From the NCBI GenBank assembly GCA_003996215.1, contig QJPP01003111.1:62001-126000 (forward strand): a DNA stretch of 64,000 nt. The letters run 5' to 3'. The position numbers and the translations under genes were made by a program. The notes under the pieces were generated by a model that searched no databases, was not told where the DNA came from, and was given only the letters and a program-made list of their open reading frames with translations. This document shows, one piece after another, positions 48,401-60,408 of the stretch. Source of the stretch: Jaltomata sinuosa. Taxonomy: Eukaryota > Streptophyta > Magnoliopsida > Solanales > Solanaceae. Position 1 is the stretch's first letter, and every line of letters starts with the position of its first letter.

Positions 48401-49903
48401 ATCTGAGGCCTCTGCCTCTGGTCCCCTAGGGACCGCGTAAAAATGACGATGACCTCCACCTGCCCGACCGCCATCCCTACCACCTACTTTATCGCGCGGA
48501 GCACCACCTCTACCCTGACGACCACCCCCTCTAGCCGGGGGATGAAATGCTCATAAAGGCTCGGGCAACTGAACTGTACCCTGCTGAGGGCAATCTCTAG
48601 CAAAATGACCAATCACACCACAAGTAAAACAAGCCCATGGCGGCCTACTCGGTCGAGATGAACCAGCAGATCCTATATAACCACCATGGCCTGATGCCCC
48701 AGAAACTGTACCCCTCGAAGACTGGCCGCTATAGCCCTGATGGCTGCTCTGACCCTGCTCGAACTGGGTACTACTGAAAGTCTGAAGGGAAGCCTGAACC
48801 GGTCGGCTGGACTGACCCTGGTACTGCTGTGGATGATAACTCCGGCTCCACTAGCCAGGACCTTTACCACTATATCTGGAACCACTGTAGACACCCTGAT
48901 GTCGAGGCCTCTTATCTCTGGACCCCTTATCATGTCGCTATAAGTCCTCCACGGTGTGGGCATAGTCTACGATAACCTGAAATGACCGACCACCGGCAAT
49001 CAATATCTCAGTTGGCTACCTGATCTCTGGCCTCAAACCCCATACAAATCTGCAAATCCTATCTGTCTCGGTAGGAATGATCATAACTCCGAACGGTGCT
49101 AGCTGATGAAAACGGGTCTCATACTCTGAGACAGTCGTAGACCCCTGCATAAGGTGAGTAAACTGCTCCCTGCGATGTTCACGATCACTCTAAGGTAGGA
49201 ACTTGGCCATAAAGGCCTCATAAAACTCAGACCAGGTCAAAGGAGGTGACGATGGTGGTCTACAAGCAACATTAGCCCTCCATTATAACTTCGTTGGGCC
49301 CTCTAACTGATAGGTAGTATAACTTTCCCCGTGAGTCTCCAACAAACCCAAATGATGTAACATCTCCTCACATGTAGTAATAAAGTCATGTGGATCCTGT
49401 CGAGAAGTACCAGCAAACCTCGGAGGTGCTAACCTCAAAAACCTACCCAACGCCTTCTGCTCTGACTCTGTCATAGCTGGGCGAAGAGCAAGAGGTTGTG
49501 CAACAGATGGAACTGGAATGACCTCCGCACGGGGAGCCATAGTAGCAGGCTGCGCTCCTGAGCTCTGTGCACCTAGGGCTGCCCCCTGAGCGGATGTCTG
49601 CGCTACCTCACAAGGCCGCTCTCCAATCACACCCAAAAGTTGTAATAGTAATCCCCTAATATCTGGAGACTGAGCTGCGGCTGGAGCTGGCACAGAAGTG
49701 GGCACTGGAGCTGGTGCTAGAGCTGGTACTGGAGTTGGTGGTACCTGGGCTGCCCCCTGATCCACATGCTGCTCGGGCTCTATCTCCACTCTAGCAGCTC
49801 TAGCAGGTGCCACTGCTCGAGGGCGTCCTCGACCCTTAGCTGGAGTGGGAGGCTTATCTCCGCGTGATGCCTATGATCTCGTACGAACTATTTGTGGAAG
49901 AAT
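48401..49903 (-). pseudogene. gag: E6 gag
   Basis: The frame is open upstream to about 49903, where an ATG may have become ATT; a stop lies at about 49872. The N-terminus is Arg/Pro/Ala-rich, with a Val-Pro-Ala-Pro low-complexity stretch at 49690-49770. The gag core includes FLRLAPPRFAGTSRQDPHDF and FYEAFMAKFLP. The nucleocapsid zinc knuckle CFTCGVIGHFARDC (48586-48627) has all four ligands. Stops occur at about 49284, 49192, 49013, 48938, 48854 and 48551 in an otherwise continuous frame. Confidence 0.8.
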
Positions 49904-50083
49904 GAAGTAGAACAAATGAGATTTCAAGAAATTTCAAGGGTTCCACGCATGACACAGAAGCAATGAAAGAGTCAAATTTCCTAAAATGTCACTGTAGCCT
50001 CCCAAAGATTGAGTACGGACGTCTCCGCCCCGATCCACAGGACTCTACTAGACATTGGCTCCTATACGGATGACACTGGTGAA

Positions 50084-50101
50084 CCTAAAGCTCTGATACC
50101 A
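50084..50101 (-). other. E6 primer binding site (initiator-Met tRNA)
   Basis: On the minus strand TGGTATCAGAGCTTTAGG begins three bases inside the 5' LTR boundary. Exact core match to the initiator-Met primer. Confidence 0.9.
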
Positions 50102-52494
50102 AGTTGTCACGACTTGATTTCTCGGTCAAGATGGCACCTACAACCCCCCAGTAGGCTAACCAATTCCCGTAGCCCAGGACAGTTAGTAATGGGCTGCTGT
50201 CTAACAAATAAGCGGGAGGGTAGTTCAATAAGCAAAAGTAAGGGAACAAGATGAAGAGAATAGATAACAGGAATATATATATACATATGCGGAAACTAAA
50301 CCAAACCCTAAGACCTGGTATCATAGTATAGAGCCAAAACTATATACATGGAGAGCAAATGATCCAAAACAATATATACAGATGTCTCTGAATGGTAATA
50401 GAGTACATAAAGCAAAAGATAAACTAAAGCCAAGCTCCGATCGCCAAGAGCTCACCCTTAGTCTGAAGTAATCCCCAACAGATCTCCAAGCACGACTTAC
50501 AATGATCTAACAACGATGACCCACTCTAGGATCTGCACCCAAAGATGCAGGGGGTAGGGTGAGCACCAAATGCAAAGCAGAAGGTACCCAGTAGGTATCA
50601 TAGGCCGACTGGGCACATATAAGATAAAAACGTAGTAACAGACTAAACAGAAGCAAGTAGTCACAGAAATCAACGAAAGGGTACACAGGAACTAGCCCAT
50701 AGGGAAGTCAACAGAACCACATGTGAGGCCAGCAAGCAAAATATATACACCATAGGCACATGTGAAAGTAAGAAACAACGCACCTGGGGTCCTTGCCATA
50801 ACAGTGTATACATAATAAGTTTATGAAATGGACGGTATACCGATAACCTCAAGTGTAAGAAGAAGAGAGAAAGAGTAATGATAGGCATGCTTCGAGACAT
50901 GAATCAAGCCCAACTAATCATATCAATCTCAAATCCAGCATCTAACAGTCTAGCAGTAACCAATTTCATAATTAACCGTAACAGAGAACAATTCTACAAG
51001 TAAATAGCAAGAGTCTACCTACAGTCCCCCGGCCGCCCATACAACCGAGGAACACAAATAAGTGAAAACAAACCCTCCGGCATCCCATACTACCGAAGCG
51101 TACAATCAACAAACAACAAACAAGGGTGGAGCCTCAAACAATGAATGATATGATGCATGAAGATCTCAAGTGAAATGGTATCCCTGTATGTATCTCCTCC
51201 GGTGCCGATCCAGCCCAACAGGTAGGTTCCATGGAAGGACACTGCCCGTATACCTCTACTCCACCGTATACCCTTCCTCCGGCACATGCAGCCCGCAGCC
51301 CCAGGCCCAGATGGCAAGGTCCATGGAGGTCCTTGACCCCATACTAAAACTCAGTATCAAAACATGTCATCCGGAAGCAAGTCTGGGTTCAAGATAGAGA
51401 CCCAGTCTCTAATATGCATGCCCAGACCCTGTCTATGACTAAAGTAGTAGGAAAATATCTCAAAAACCCCTCCAAGGGTGCCCGGGCATAACCGGGTCTA
51501 AACAGTAGATAGTCATCTCAGGTGCTCGGTCCGACCGAGGCTAAAATTATCTCAAGTAGCAAGAGAACTCAACTAGCACCCCGGCCCTGTCGAGTCTAGC
51601 GTTAATCGTAAAACTGGTGATATAAATCATAATTTTACCTTCTTTTACCAAAGAATATTCACAAGTTAAATCAAACCATTTCCAAATCATTTCCATAAAA
51701 AAGGGGCCCCCGGGGCCATGCAAGGTTTAGAAAATAGTGCCAGTAGGCCCGAAGCCCAAACCGCAGTAAAACATGGATAAAACCCCTTTATATGCATGGA
51801 AATGGTATGATCAAACACAATAGCTGCCCAGCAACTCACAATCAACCTATCGACCCTGCACAGGCCCATAGCTACTCAGCAAGCATAACCATCCTAGAAG
51901 GATAATTCTATTCCCGGGACTCGCGGACATTCCCAATATCCCACCTTCTATGTTCCAGAGTCAAAAAGGCCTCACAGGACCACAAGGGTAAATAAAATAT
52001 ATCGGCAAGTACTACAAGCAACGGAGGAACAAAAGTAGGCGGACAGGAATAAAGCGGTCAAGGTCTGTGGTACCAACCTAGTAATCCAACCCAAGGATGC
52101 CAGCTAGTATAATTTTATCCGATATATGCTAAGTCTTGGGAGTTTAAACCATAACCTACCTGTCGTCCGACGATAAGCTGTTAGGACGATAATATCCAAG
52201 CTCAAACCGCTCCGAGAAGCTCCAAAATGAAATCAAACTCGAATTTAGTCTTGAATAAGTTGACGTATATAATTGATTTTCTTTTTGACAAAAATAAGTA
52301 CGAACAGTAGTATACCTAAGCTTAGAAATATATTCACACAATTAGTCAATATATACCTACAGTGGAGGATTACTTTTCATTTTAAAAAAATATAAATAGT
52401 TCACATTTAATTTATATATATAAAGGAAGTATCAGTTGCTTACTCTATGCCACTACATACTGCCTAACCTTGTTGTACAATGCCTCCACTTCCA

Positions 52495-52567
52495 CGTTAA
52501 GTATATACTCGGGTATTGCATAAATTCATCTCGTTAAGTATATACTCGGGTATTGCATAAATTCATA
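52495..52567 (+). repeat. 37-bp tandem duplication in E6 5' LTR
   Basis: Two adjacent copies of cgttaagtatatactcgg... (52495-52531 and 52532-52567) differ at the last bases. The 3' LTR has a single copy. Confidence 0.85.
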
Positions 52568-52930
52568 GTAAAATATATATAACTTTTTGAATATATAATA
52601 ATTAATAGAAAATTATTTCAAGTAAAACCTACTATATTATAATAATAATTTTCAACATAACTAAGTCTACTATCTCCGTTAAAATACTAATAAATTATAA
52701 GACTCTTGTAAAATAGATACATACACGAATATCTCGTAACAAAAGTATTTTAGGAAGGCAATAAAAATATAACTTTTTACCACATTCAACTTTTAAATTA
52801 AATATTTTTAAATACGCACGATTTTGATACTCAAGAACTCTCTTGGAACCCTCCCTTATGTTTTCTCACTATTTCAGAACTGAAATGGCATTTTAAAACG
52901 TGAAGTTGAGGCTTTAAATCGATTTTGACC

Positions 52931-52977
52931 CGACCCGGTTCGCGACCCGGTTCGCGACCCGGTTCGCGACCCAGTTT
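52931..52977 (+). repeat. 12-bp CpG-rich tandem repeat in E6 5' LTR
   Basis: Almost four copies of CGACCCGGTTCG. The 3' LTR has one (about 44559). Confidence 0.85.
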
Positions 52978-53343
52978 CTGCCAGACAGTCCGCGGTAAAA
53001 CAGTCATAACTTTTTACTCCGAGATCAGTTGGATGTGAGGTTTTGTGTGTTGGAAACTAGACTCGTAAACCTTCGATTTGGTATTTTGGGGGACTTCTAA
53101 CTCTTTATATATTGAGATAAAAGCTCTGAGACATTTTACCTAAAGTTCAGAAAATTTATTAAAGAAACTTACGATAACTTTTGCCGACTCGCTTGACTTC
53201 AAAACTTATCATACGACCAAACAAATGGCCCCGGCACCAAACTACCTGTCCTTACAAGCCTTAAATGACTTGGGGCCGCTACAAAAAAGCTCTAACGGTA
53301 CAAGGAAAATGTATACGTGGAAATAACCGGAAGGGCCATTAAA

Positions 53344-53348
53344 AAAGG
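53344..53348. repeat. E6 target-site duplication, right copy
   Basis: AAAGG, identical to 41769-41773; sequence after it continues the E5 leader. Confidence 0.85.
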
Positions 53349-53942
53349 TCACATATCCGTATAGGAAACGCTATGAACTGTTATGTGATATAATTGTCTT
53401 ACCTGCTTATGTGCGTTGCTAAAATCAAAGGTGAATTGGTGCACTCCTATTTGAATATTTTAGAACCCATAGGCAGGATAAAAGACCACTGTGCAAAGTC
53501 CGACCAAAATCGCTCTTGGAGTTCTTCAAATTTTCCCAGAAAAATCCAAAGACTTCTTAAAACCCTTTTAGGTCTTGTTCGGAAAACCCACTTGCCCTAT
53601 TAGAACTATATCTTTTCATGGCCCGTACCCTATATTTAAGAAATTTTCATTTCCCTACTTCGACAAAGATGCCAAAAAGTTCAGAAAGTGCTACATGACA
53701 AATATCAAAAAATGAAGACTCGACAAGTCAAATCTCCTGATAAAATCTACCTACCCAAAATCGACAACAAATTCCTGTCTATCGAACCTTCAAGTCAATA
53801 ACCTCATGGATCAATTTGACTTGATGAAAAGCAACTTTATGTGTTTATCTTCAATCAGATATCTTGTAATGTTTATCACTAACAGGATCTAATATATCGG
53901 CCTATGAGTTGTTTTACTTCAACAGGTAATAGAAACTGATCT
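53349..53942 (+). other. E5 leader, part after E6
   Basis: Non-coding continuation of the E5 5' leader up to gag. The short open frame 53394-53603 shows no family resemblance. Confidence 0.55.
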
Positions 53943-55860
53943 ATGTTGATAAAACTGGCCGAACATCCCTACTTCACCCACTCAAAGGCACAAATAGATT
54001 CCTCATCTAACCGTCGCTTCTCTAAGGGAAAAATGACTGATAGTGAGGAAGAAAATATTTTAGCTATAAGAGATAATATTATCTCCAAACAGAATGAAAT
54101 GATTGCAGAACTGACAAGAAAGTTAGAGAGAATGGAAGAAGAGGTACAGAAAGCCAAAGATATGGGCAGCTTGGCTATTGCTGCCAACACTCAAACTCTG
54201 GGAAACTCTCAACCCCCTCTCCAGATTCCTCCACTCAATTCTCAATTGACTGAGAACCAGCCAAGAGAAATCCCTTCCTCCTCCATTTCCAGGCCTTCCA
54301 ACGAACCTACTTCCAACAACCCTGGCTATATCAGGTCCTTGTACCAAACTCATACTCCTCCCATACAACCTACTAACCAAAGCAGTAACCCCTACAACCC
54401 ACCAAACCTTCCTCCAAACTACCAAAATACGCCACAAAATACCTACAACTCCCAAAATAACCATCCTAATGTCACCAACCCGCATAACTATACCCCCACA
54501 TACCCAAATGCCATTCCACCTGTTCATAATATGTCACCTGCTACTTTCCATGCTATGGTAGAACCATACACCGCCCTCCCAGAAAGCCCCGAGCTTGACC
54601 ACTATGAGGAGAAAGAGAAATATTTGAAAGCCACATAGAAGAAGCATGATTATGACATGGCATAGATGAAAGAGGAAATAGCCAAGATCAAAGAGTTTCG
54701 AGGCTCATCCTACGAGAAGAGCTATGACTACGATGATCTTTGTATCCATCTAAAGATGGACCTGCCAGACGGATTCAAGATTCCCAAATTCGAGACCTTC
54801 AATAGCGTTGGGAATCCTGAGGCTCATTTGAAAAGCTATTACGACCAAATGGTCGGTGCAAGGAAGAATGATGCTTTATTAATGAGAATTTTCAGTCGAA
54901 GTCTAAGCGGGGAAGCTCTGGAATTGTTCACCACACAGAACTGAAGAAGTGGTCTAAATGGAGTGATCTGGCCTGAGACTTTGCTCAAAGGTTTGCATAT
55001 AATGTGGAAGTTGTCCCAGATCGGTACTCTCTAGGTCGTATCAGGCAGAAATCAAATGAGGACTTCTGAGATTACGCCTATAGGTGGAGAAAGAAAGCAG
55101 CAAGAGTTCGTCCTCCTATGATCGAAGAGGATATAAGTGTGGTGTTTATACACTCTCAAGAGTCAGAATTCTATGACAAAATGATATCAGCTGTTATAGA
55201 AAAAATTGCCGACCTAGTTAAGATTGGTGAAATTATCAAAGAAGGTCTTCATAGCGGCAAGATTACCAAGGCTTCTGCATCCTCAGGATCGATAGGATTT
55301 CCCAAGAAGAAGAGGGAAGAGGTATCTTCAGTGTCCTCCAGTCCTATCTTGAAATTGCGAAAACCCTTCGGGACCAACTATAAAAAATCACTTGTTCCAA
55401 CAACCCCACCCCAGCTCTACAAAATCCTCAACCTGTTTTCTATACTCATCCTATTTACCAAGATTCACAACCAAACTTGCAACCCATTTACCAAACTCTA
55501 CAACCAAATATGTAGCCCATTTACCAAGCTCCTCCCTAAAACATCCAAGTGTATCAAAAGGCTCCCAAGAACCAAAATGATTGCCAGGTTCCCCCTCCTG
55601 CCAGTGGAAATCTCTCTCGTCCAAATTTAGAAAAGAAAGCTCCTCGAACATTCACCCAGTTAGCTGAAACCAGAACTCAGTTATATGAGAGATTGAAGGT
55701 GCTGGATTTATTCAGCCCATACAATCTAAACCAGGAAATCCGACTCTCATTTCATCAGGGTTGATCGACATTGTGCTTATTATTCTAGAGGAGTCAGACA
55801 TGATACCGAAGACTGCATTAACTTGAGGCACAAAATTCAGGATTTGATTGATCAAAGAGT
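53943..55860 (+). pseudogene. gag: E5 gag (Ogre/Tat type)
   Basis: The frame from 53943 to 54944 is broken by stops at 54636 and 54663. It has an acidic coiled-coil start (about 54040-54160; MTDSEEEN at 54033 is an alternative start), a long Pro/Asn/Gln/Thr-rich linker, then the gag domain FKIPKFETFNSVGNPEAHLK and FSRSLSGEALELF. At about 54945 the reading changes frame: DLA, then FAQRFAYNVEVVPDRYSL, RWRKKAARVRPPM, and IADLVKIGEIIKEGL. The C-terminus has RTQLYERLKVLDLF and a knuckle-like CAYYSRGVRHDTEDCINLRH at 55775-55830. Three or four frame changes make it non-functional. Confidence 0.75.
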
Positions 55861-56714
55861 GATCACACTACAAACAACACCGACAAATGTTATTAATAAT
55901 TCACTCTCAAATCATAGAGGAGCCACTGTTAACATGATAGAGGTTGATGAAGAATGGGTTGTGAGCAAGTCAATAGTGCCGGTTAGCCCTAAAAAGCAGG
56001 AAATGCCGAAAAAAGCTATAGTTACTTTGAGTATTGCTGAACTACCCTTTGAAGGGTTAATGCGCAACAAGGCCTTGTATGTCACTGTAAAATGTCAAGA
56101 GAAGATTTTAAATAGAGTTTTGATTAATGATAGTTCGGGTCTGAATATTTGCCCGTTATCCGCACTCACTCAGCTAGACTACAATTCGGGAAAGGTTCGC
56201 CATAGCAGGATCAACATGAGAGCCTTCGATAGGGTCAAAGGGACACTATTGGAGAGGTCAATTTGCACATCTGGATGGGACCCACCGAGTTCCAAGTGGA
56301 ATTCCAAGTCATGGATATTACCAACAGCTACAACTTGCTTTTGGGAAGATCGTGGATCTATGGAGCTGGAGCCGTGCCATTAAATTTGCATCAAATGGTA
56401 AAGTTCATCTCGGAGGAACATGAGGTGGTGATTCATAGTGAAGGAGTCTCTTAAGCCTCCCTAATGGTTGTGTCCCTGTGATTGAAAAAGTTCCAAGAGG
56501 AAGCGATTTATACACCATAAAGATCGTCAATGCCACCGAAGATGATCTCGCTCCTCAAGTTTCTATGCCACCTCTCTATAAGATACTCTCAACCGCGATA
56601 TTGAGGAGAGGATATAAACTAGGTCTCGAATTAGACAAGAATTATGATGGTATGACTGAGCCAATAAGCATCCCAGGAAAGCTGATCAAGCACGGGTTAG
56701 AGTATGTATTCTAA
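55861..56714 (+). pseudogene. E5 aspartic protease and following linker
   Basis: After NMIEVDEEW (about 55930) comes the protease: VLINDSSGLNICPLSALTQL at about 56117-56180. The family form is VLIDGGSGLNICPL, so the catalytic Asp-Gly-Gly-Ser reads Asn-Asp-Ser-Ser here. A frame change near 56260 leads to IWMGPTEFQVEFQVMDI, NSYNLLLGRSWIYGAGAVP and LHQMVKFISEEHEVVIH. A further frame holds MIEKVPRGSDLYTIKIV and IPGKLIKHGLEYVF, the start of the linker, where a stop occurs. Confidence 0.75.
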
Positions 56715-57225
56715 GAAGACCAGGCGGAGAAGCATTCAGGATTGCTAAAGCCATTACCTCACCTATATCCTTCATTCCCAGTGCATATTGGTTCCCCAAG
56801 TAATGGGTTAGAGGATGGAATAGGAGATCTATTCGAGGAATGCGATGCTATAACAGAATAAATCCCCGAAGCAACCATGATCAGGGATGCCAAGCCTAGC
56901 AAAGAAGTGCAGAACTGGGCCACAACTCCCCTTGTGACTCTCCACTCGGCTGGGTAGACAAAGACTATTTTATGAAAAATTGGTGATGGTCCGGATGAGG
57001 CTCCGTGACCCACCCTTTATGTTTTAAATTTCCTCATACTATTTTACCGCTTTCCAAAAGGCACAGACCTGCATTCATGCGGGTTATAGCCATATTTTAC
57101 AAATATTTTTGGATTTCATTGAAAGCCTCCCGTATTCTGAAAACCTTTGTTGTTTATCTTATTTACTTGGTACCATCTAACTTGTTTTGTTTATGGTTTC
57201 AGTAATAATAACTTAAAACCTACTA
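56715..57225 (+). other. E5 degenerate linker between protease and pol remnant
   Basis: The reading continues with multiple stops; no domain is seen. In related elements this linker is long and variable. Confidence 0.5.
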
Positions 57226-57746
57226 ATGTCATGTCATGCCAAGAGCTGAATGAACAAGTCAGAGGATACGAATTGGAGTTGAAGGGCATGTTGAAGACAT
57301 CATGGTCCTAAAACGAACAACCAAGAAGTCTAAGAACTTTAAAAACCAGAAAAGGCCCCGCCTAAAAGAGTTTGAGGTGTTCACTATGGGAGGCAACTGT
57401 CAAGTTGAAGAAATCAGCTTCGGTGTTCATTTAACAAAAGCACAAAACAAAGAACTTATCAGTATGCTCAAGTCATACATCGATATCTTTGACTGGTCCT
57501 ACAATAATAGGACAAGAATGAGCACAAACATCATCTCCCAAAATTTATTGATTAATCCAAAATTCAATCCAGGGAGTGGACAGTTAATCCTTCCCTCCCA
57601 CGAGACAAAGGAAAGTTTGCACCAAATTGGCAAAGACTATACATCATCCAAAAAGTGCTATCTGGAGGAGCTTTGATTTTGTCCAAGATGGATGATCAAG
57701 TATGGCCCAAGCCTATATCAACTCCAATGCTGCAAAGGGATACTAC
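57226..57746 (+). pseudogene. E5 pol remnant: pre-RT segment fused to integrase C-terminus
   Basis: The first part (SCQELNEQ at about 57237, then SFGVHLTKAQNKELISMLKS, IDIFDWSYNNRTRMSTNI, about 57415-57535) is the conserved stretch just before the RT domain (DVFAWSYDDMPGLS in relatives). At about 57575-57585 it passes into LPSHETK, then, one base out of frame, GKFAPNWQRLYIIQKVLSGG and ALILSKMDDQVWPKPI. These match the integrase C-terminal domain (GKFAPNW, KVLSGGALIL, WPKPINSDAVKRYY). All of RT, RNase H and the integrase core are missing between them. Confidence 0.75.
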
Positions 57747-59440
57747 ACCCAAAGATGGTTCTTCTTTCACTTCTTTCCCTGTAATTGCATTTTCTTATTG
57801 TAATCGTGTTTATGCTTTGTAATAGTTTAAATTTCCCTATCCTCTCTGTATGAACTATGTCTGACCTAAATTCTCAAGAATGAGACGGCTTTGGTCAACT
57901 CCTTAGGAAAATCTATCTTTTCCCTTCTTTTATTTTGAACTACGTTCGACTTGAATTCTCAAGAATAAGATATGTAGGTGGCCTTTGTCGGCTTTGGTCA
58001 TCCCTTTGTTTATTTCCAACATTCTCCCACTACGAGTGTGGGAACTATATTTTACCTGATTCCTACCTCAATGGGATATGTAGGTGCCATAATGGCTCAG
58101 TCATATTACCCAAGAAATAGAAACTGGGGCAGAATTTTCGAGAAAGAAATCTCAAAAATTTAGAAGGCGAAGATCGTCTCCAACAAATCAGAATGCAGAA
58201 TATGCCAAAGAGCAACTAAAATGAATCTCGAGAAAGAATCTCGAGAAAGAATCTCAAAATCTCCACAGAGTGTCAAGTCTCTTATCAAAGGAATAAGATT
58301 CATCATGAAACCTTTAAATGGGGCAGAAACCTCAAAATTTCCACCAAAACTTCAAGAGTTCAGAAACAAACTCCAAAGAATTCCCCAACACCGAGAAATC
58401 AGAGTCTACTTCAAAATCCCCAGATATAGCAAATTCCAGGTGGATTCATTCCCAGCTATGACAGAGTTCTCGGAAGATCATTTCCAAACTCCCCACCTAC
58501 GATGACAAAGGATCTCCAAAGTACACCAGCAGTATGTCAAAATGTTAAGGCCTTGAGTAAAGGACATTCTCTGAGCTAGCACATGACATGACGGGCAGAG
58601 ACCTTTCCAAACTATCTTTTTTCAAAATCTTTGTTTTCCAAAGAACTTGTTTAAAAATCTTTACAATAGATTAGTTTTACTCCTTTCTAATTTGACTTTG
58701 TCTTATGTCTAACGTGACCAGGGGAGTCGAGGATGACGACTGCCCAAGAATGGGAAGCATCCAGAAAGGCAAGGCAAGGAGCAGAAGATCGAAGGAGGTC
58801 AACATAGATCAGTTTCACCAAAAAACTAATAATTTTTCTGTGGATGCAGTTTGTCCTAAAAAGTATGTTAGAAATCAGAGAAAGTCCCTCTCTATCTAAT
58901 ACGTTCAAAGCAACACAACGAGACTAAATTCCCCAAACTTTGGTGAGAAAATCCAAGACAGCAGAAAGAAGCTGAAAGAGGCAAAAACTCCTGGAACGGA
59001 CAAACTCTCTTGTAGTTCGCAAAAACTACTAGATAAAGAGAGACCAACAACATCCTCGAGTCCCCAAGCAGATTAAGACATTTTAGGTCAAATTCAATAG
59101 GAACACCAAATGAGAGATCAGTGACATTCTCCACCAATCCCCAGCAAATCAGAAATCACCACGAACAAACAATGTTCGAAAATGGTACTTATGGCTGTCC
59201 CCAGAAATGGGCACGACAAATTTCATTCACATTTGAAATAAAAGTTTTGTCTTTAAAGTTTTTCAAGTTTAACTATGGTCGCTAGTAAGAGCGATGTTGT
59301 ATCTACTAATTTCTTGCCTTGAGCACATGTACACACAAAGAAGTCAACAGGACAACATAAAAAACCAAAGGTGTTGTCTTTGCAACTGTTGCGCATGCCA
59401 TTACACGATTATCCACATCATTATCATATTTGCATGTCAC
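57747..59440 (+). other. E5 3' region, first part
   Basis: Non-coding. Three related copies of a motif (gaactacg...gaattctc...gatatgtagg) at 57851-57900, 57936-58000 and 58042-58103. A short tandem aatctcgagaaag lies at about 58213-58250. Open frames such as 58221-58505 have no known relatives. Confidence 0.5.
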
Positions 59441-59535
59441 GAGGACCATGTCACACGGACCATGTCACAAGGACCATGTCGTAAGGACCATGTCGTGAGG
59501 ACCATGTCACAAGGACCATTTCGCACAGACCATCA
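59441..59535 (+). repeat. 14-15 bp tandem repeat in E5 3' region
   Basis: About six units of GGACCATGTCACAA type with small changes in the last bases. Confidence 0.85.
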
Positions 59536-59663
59536 TCATTAAAGTACCGCAGACACACATTTTCTGCGAAGATTATTTCCCTCTACCAGCCGGTTTCAAA
59601 GAAGATGACATTTAGAGGCGTCTCTAAGTCTCTCTTACTGTGCAGGATTGACCCAATAGAATT

Positions 59664-60243
59664 TATATTCGATATTGCATGAGGCGTTGGAGTTTAACAT
59701 TGAGGATATCTTTTCTTCATCATTACTATGCCAAGTCTGTAATTCAGCATATTTATATCCAATATCGCATGAGAAGGTGGAGTCTGACATTGAGGATATA
59801 TTTGCTTCATCATTATTATGCCAAGTCTGGCATTCAGCATATTTATATCTGATATCACATGAGACGGCAGAGTCTGACATTGAGGATGTATTTGCTTTAT
59901 CATTATTATGCCAAGTCTGGCATTCAGCATATTTATATTCGATATCGCGTGAGACGGTGGAGTCTGACGTTGAGGATGTATTTGCTTCCTTATTATTATG
60001 ACAAGTCTGGCAACCAGCATATTTATATCTAACATCACGTAAGATGGTGGAGTCTGACGTTGACTATATCTTTTCTTCCTTATTAATATGCCAAGCCTAG
60101 CATATTTGTATTCGATATCGCATGAGATGGTGGAGTCTAACGTTAAGGATATCACTATTATTATGCCAAGTCTAGCATCTAGCATATTTATATCCGATAT
60201 CGCATAAGATGGCGGAGTCTGACATCGAGGATATTTATGCACC
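59664..60243 (+). repeat. About 90-bp tandem repeat, 6-7 copies, in E5 3' region
   Basis: Units of roughly 82-92 bases contain gatatcgcatgagacggtgg, agtctgacattgaggat and atgccaagtctggcattc in order. Late copies are shorter. Because the unit is near a multiple of three, long open frames appear on both strands (59675-60001 plus; 59694-60242 minus); these are judged not to be genes. Confidence 0.85.
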
Positions 60244-60408
60244 CTTATTTATTTGAGACAATAAAGTCTCACACTGAAAGATGTTTATACATTCAAAAGC
60301 ATCGATTGCCAAATGATACCGCTATATTTGATTATGTGGCAAAGGAATTGTCACCCTAGTGATCAAATAATGCTTGCCATCAGGGTCAAAAGCACATAGT
60401 CTAAAGGA

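Larger units (their letters stand above)
41774..53343 (-). mobile_element. E6: complete Tekay/Del chromovirus, minus strand
   Basis: It has two LTRs of 3162 and 3239 bases, a 5-base duplication AAAGG, an initiator-Met primer site, and one almost continuous polyprotein from about 49903 down to the stop at 44946. Domain order is gag, protease, RT, RNase H, integrase, chromodomain, as in Tekay. One frameshift (about 47360) and about a dozen stops break it. It is inserted in E5's leader in the opposite orientation and is the most deeply nested element here. Confidence 0.92.
50105..53343 (-). repeat. E6 5' LTR (3239 bp)
   Basis: Nearly identical to 41774-44935 apart from scattered base changes and small insertions. 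On the element strand it starts TTTAATGGCC where TGTAATGACC is expected (two changes) and ends GTCGTGACA. It carries a 37-bp duplication (52495) and a 12-bp repeat (52931) that the other LTR lacks. Confidence 0.9.

Noticed and set aside
59694..60242. A 182-codon frame on the minus strand, with a 108-codon plus-strand frame over it
   Set aside because: Both arise from a tandem repeat whose unit is near a multiple of three; there is no family resemblance.
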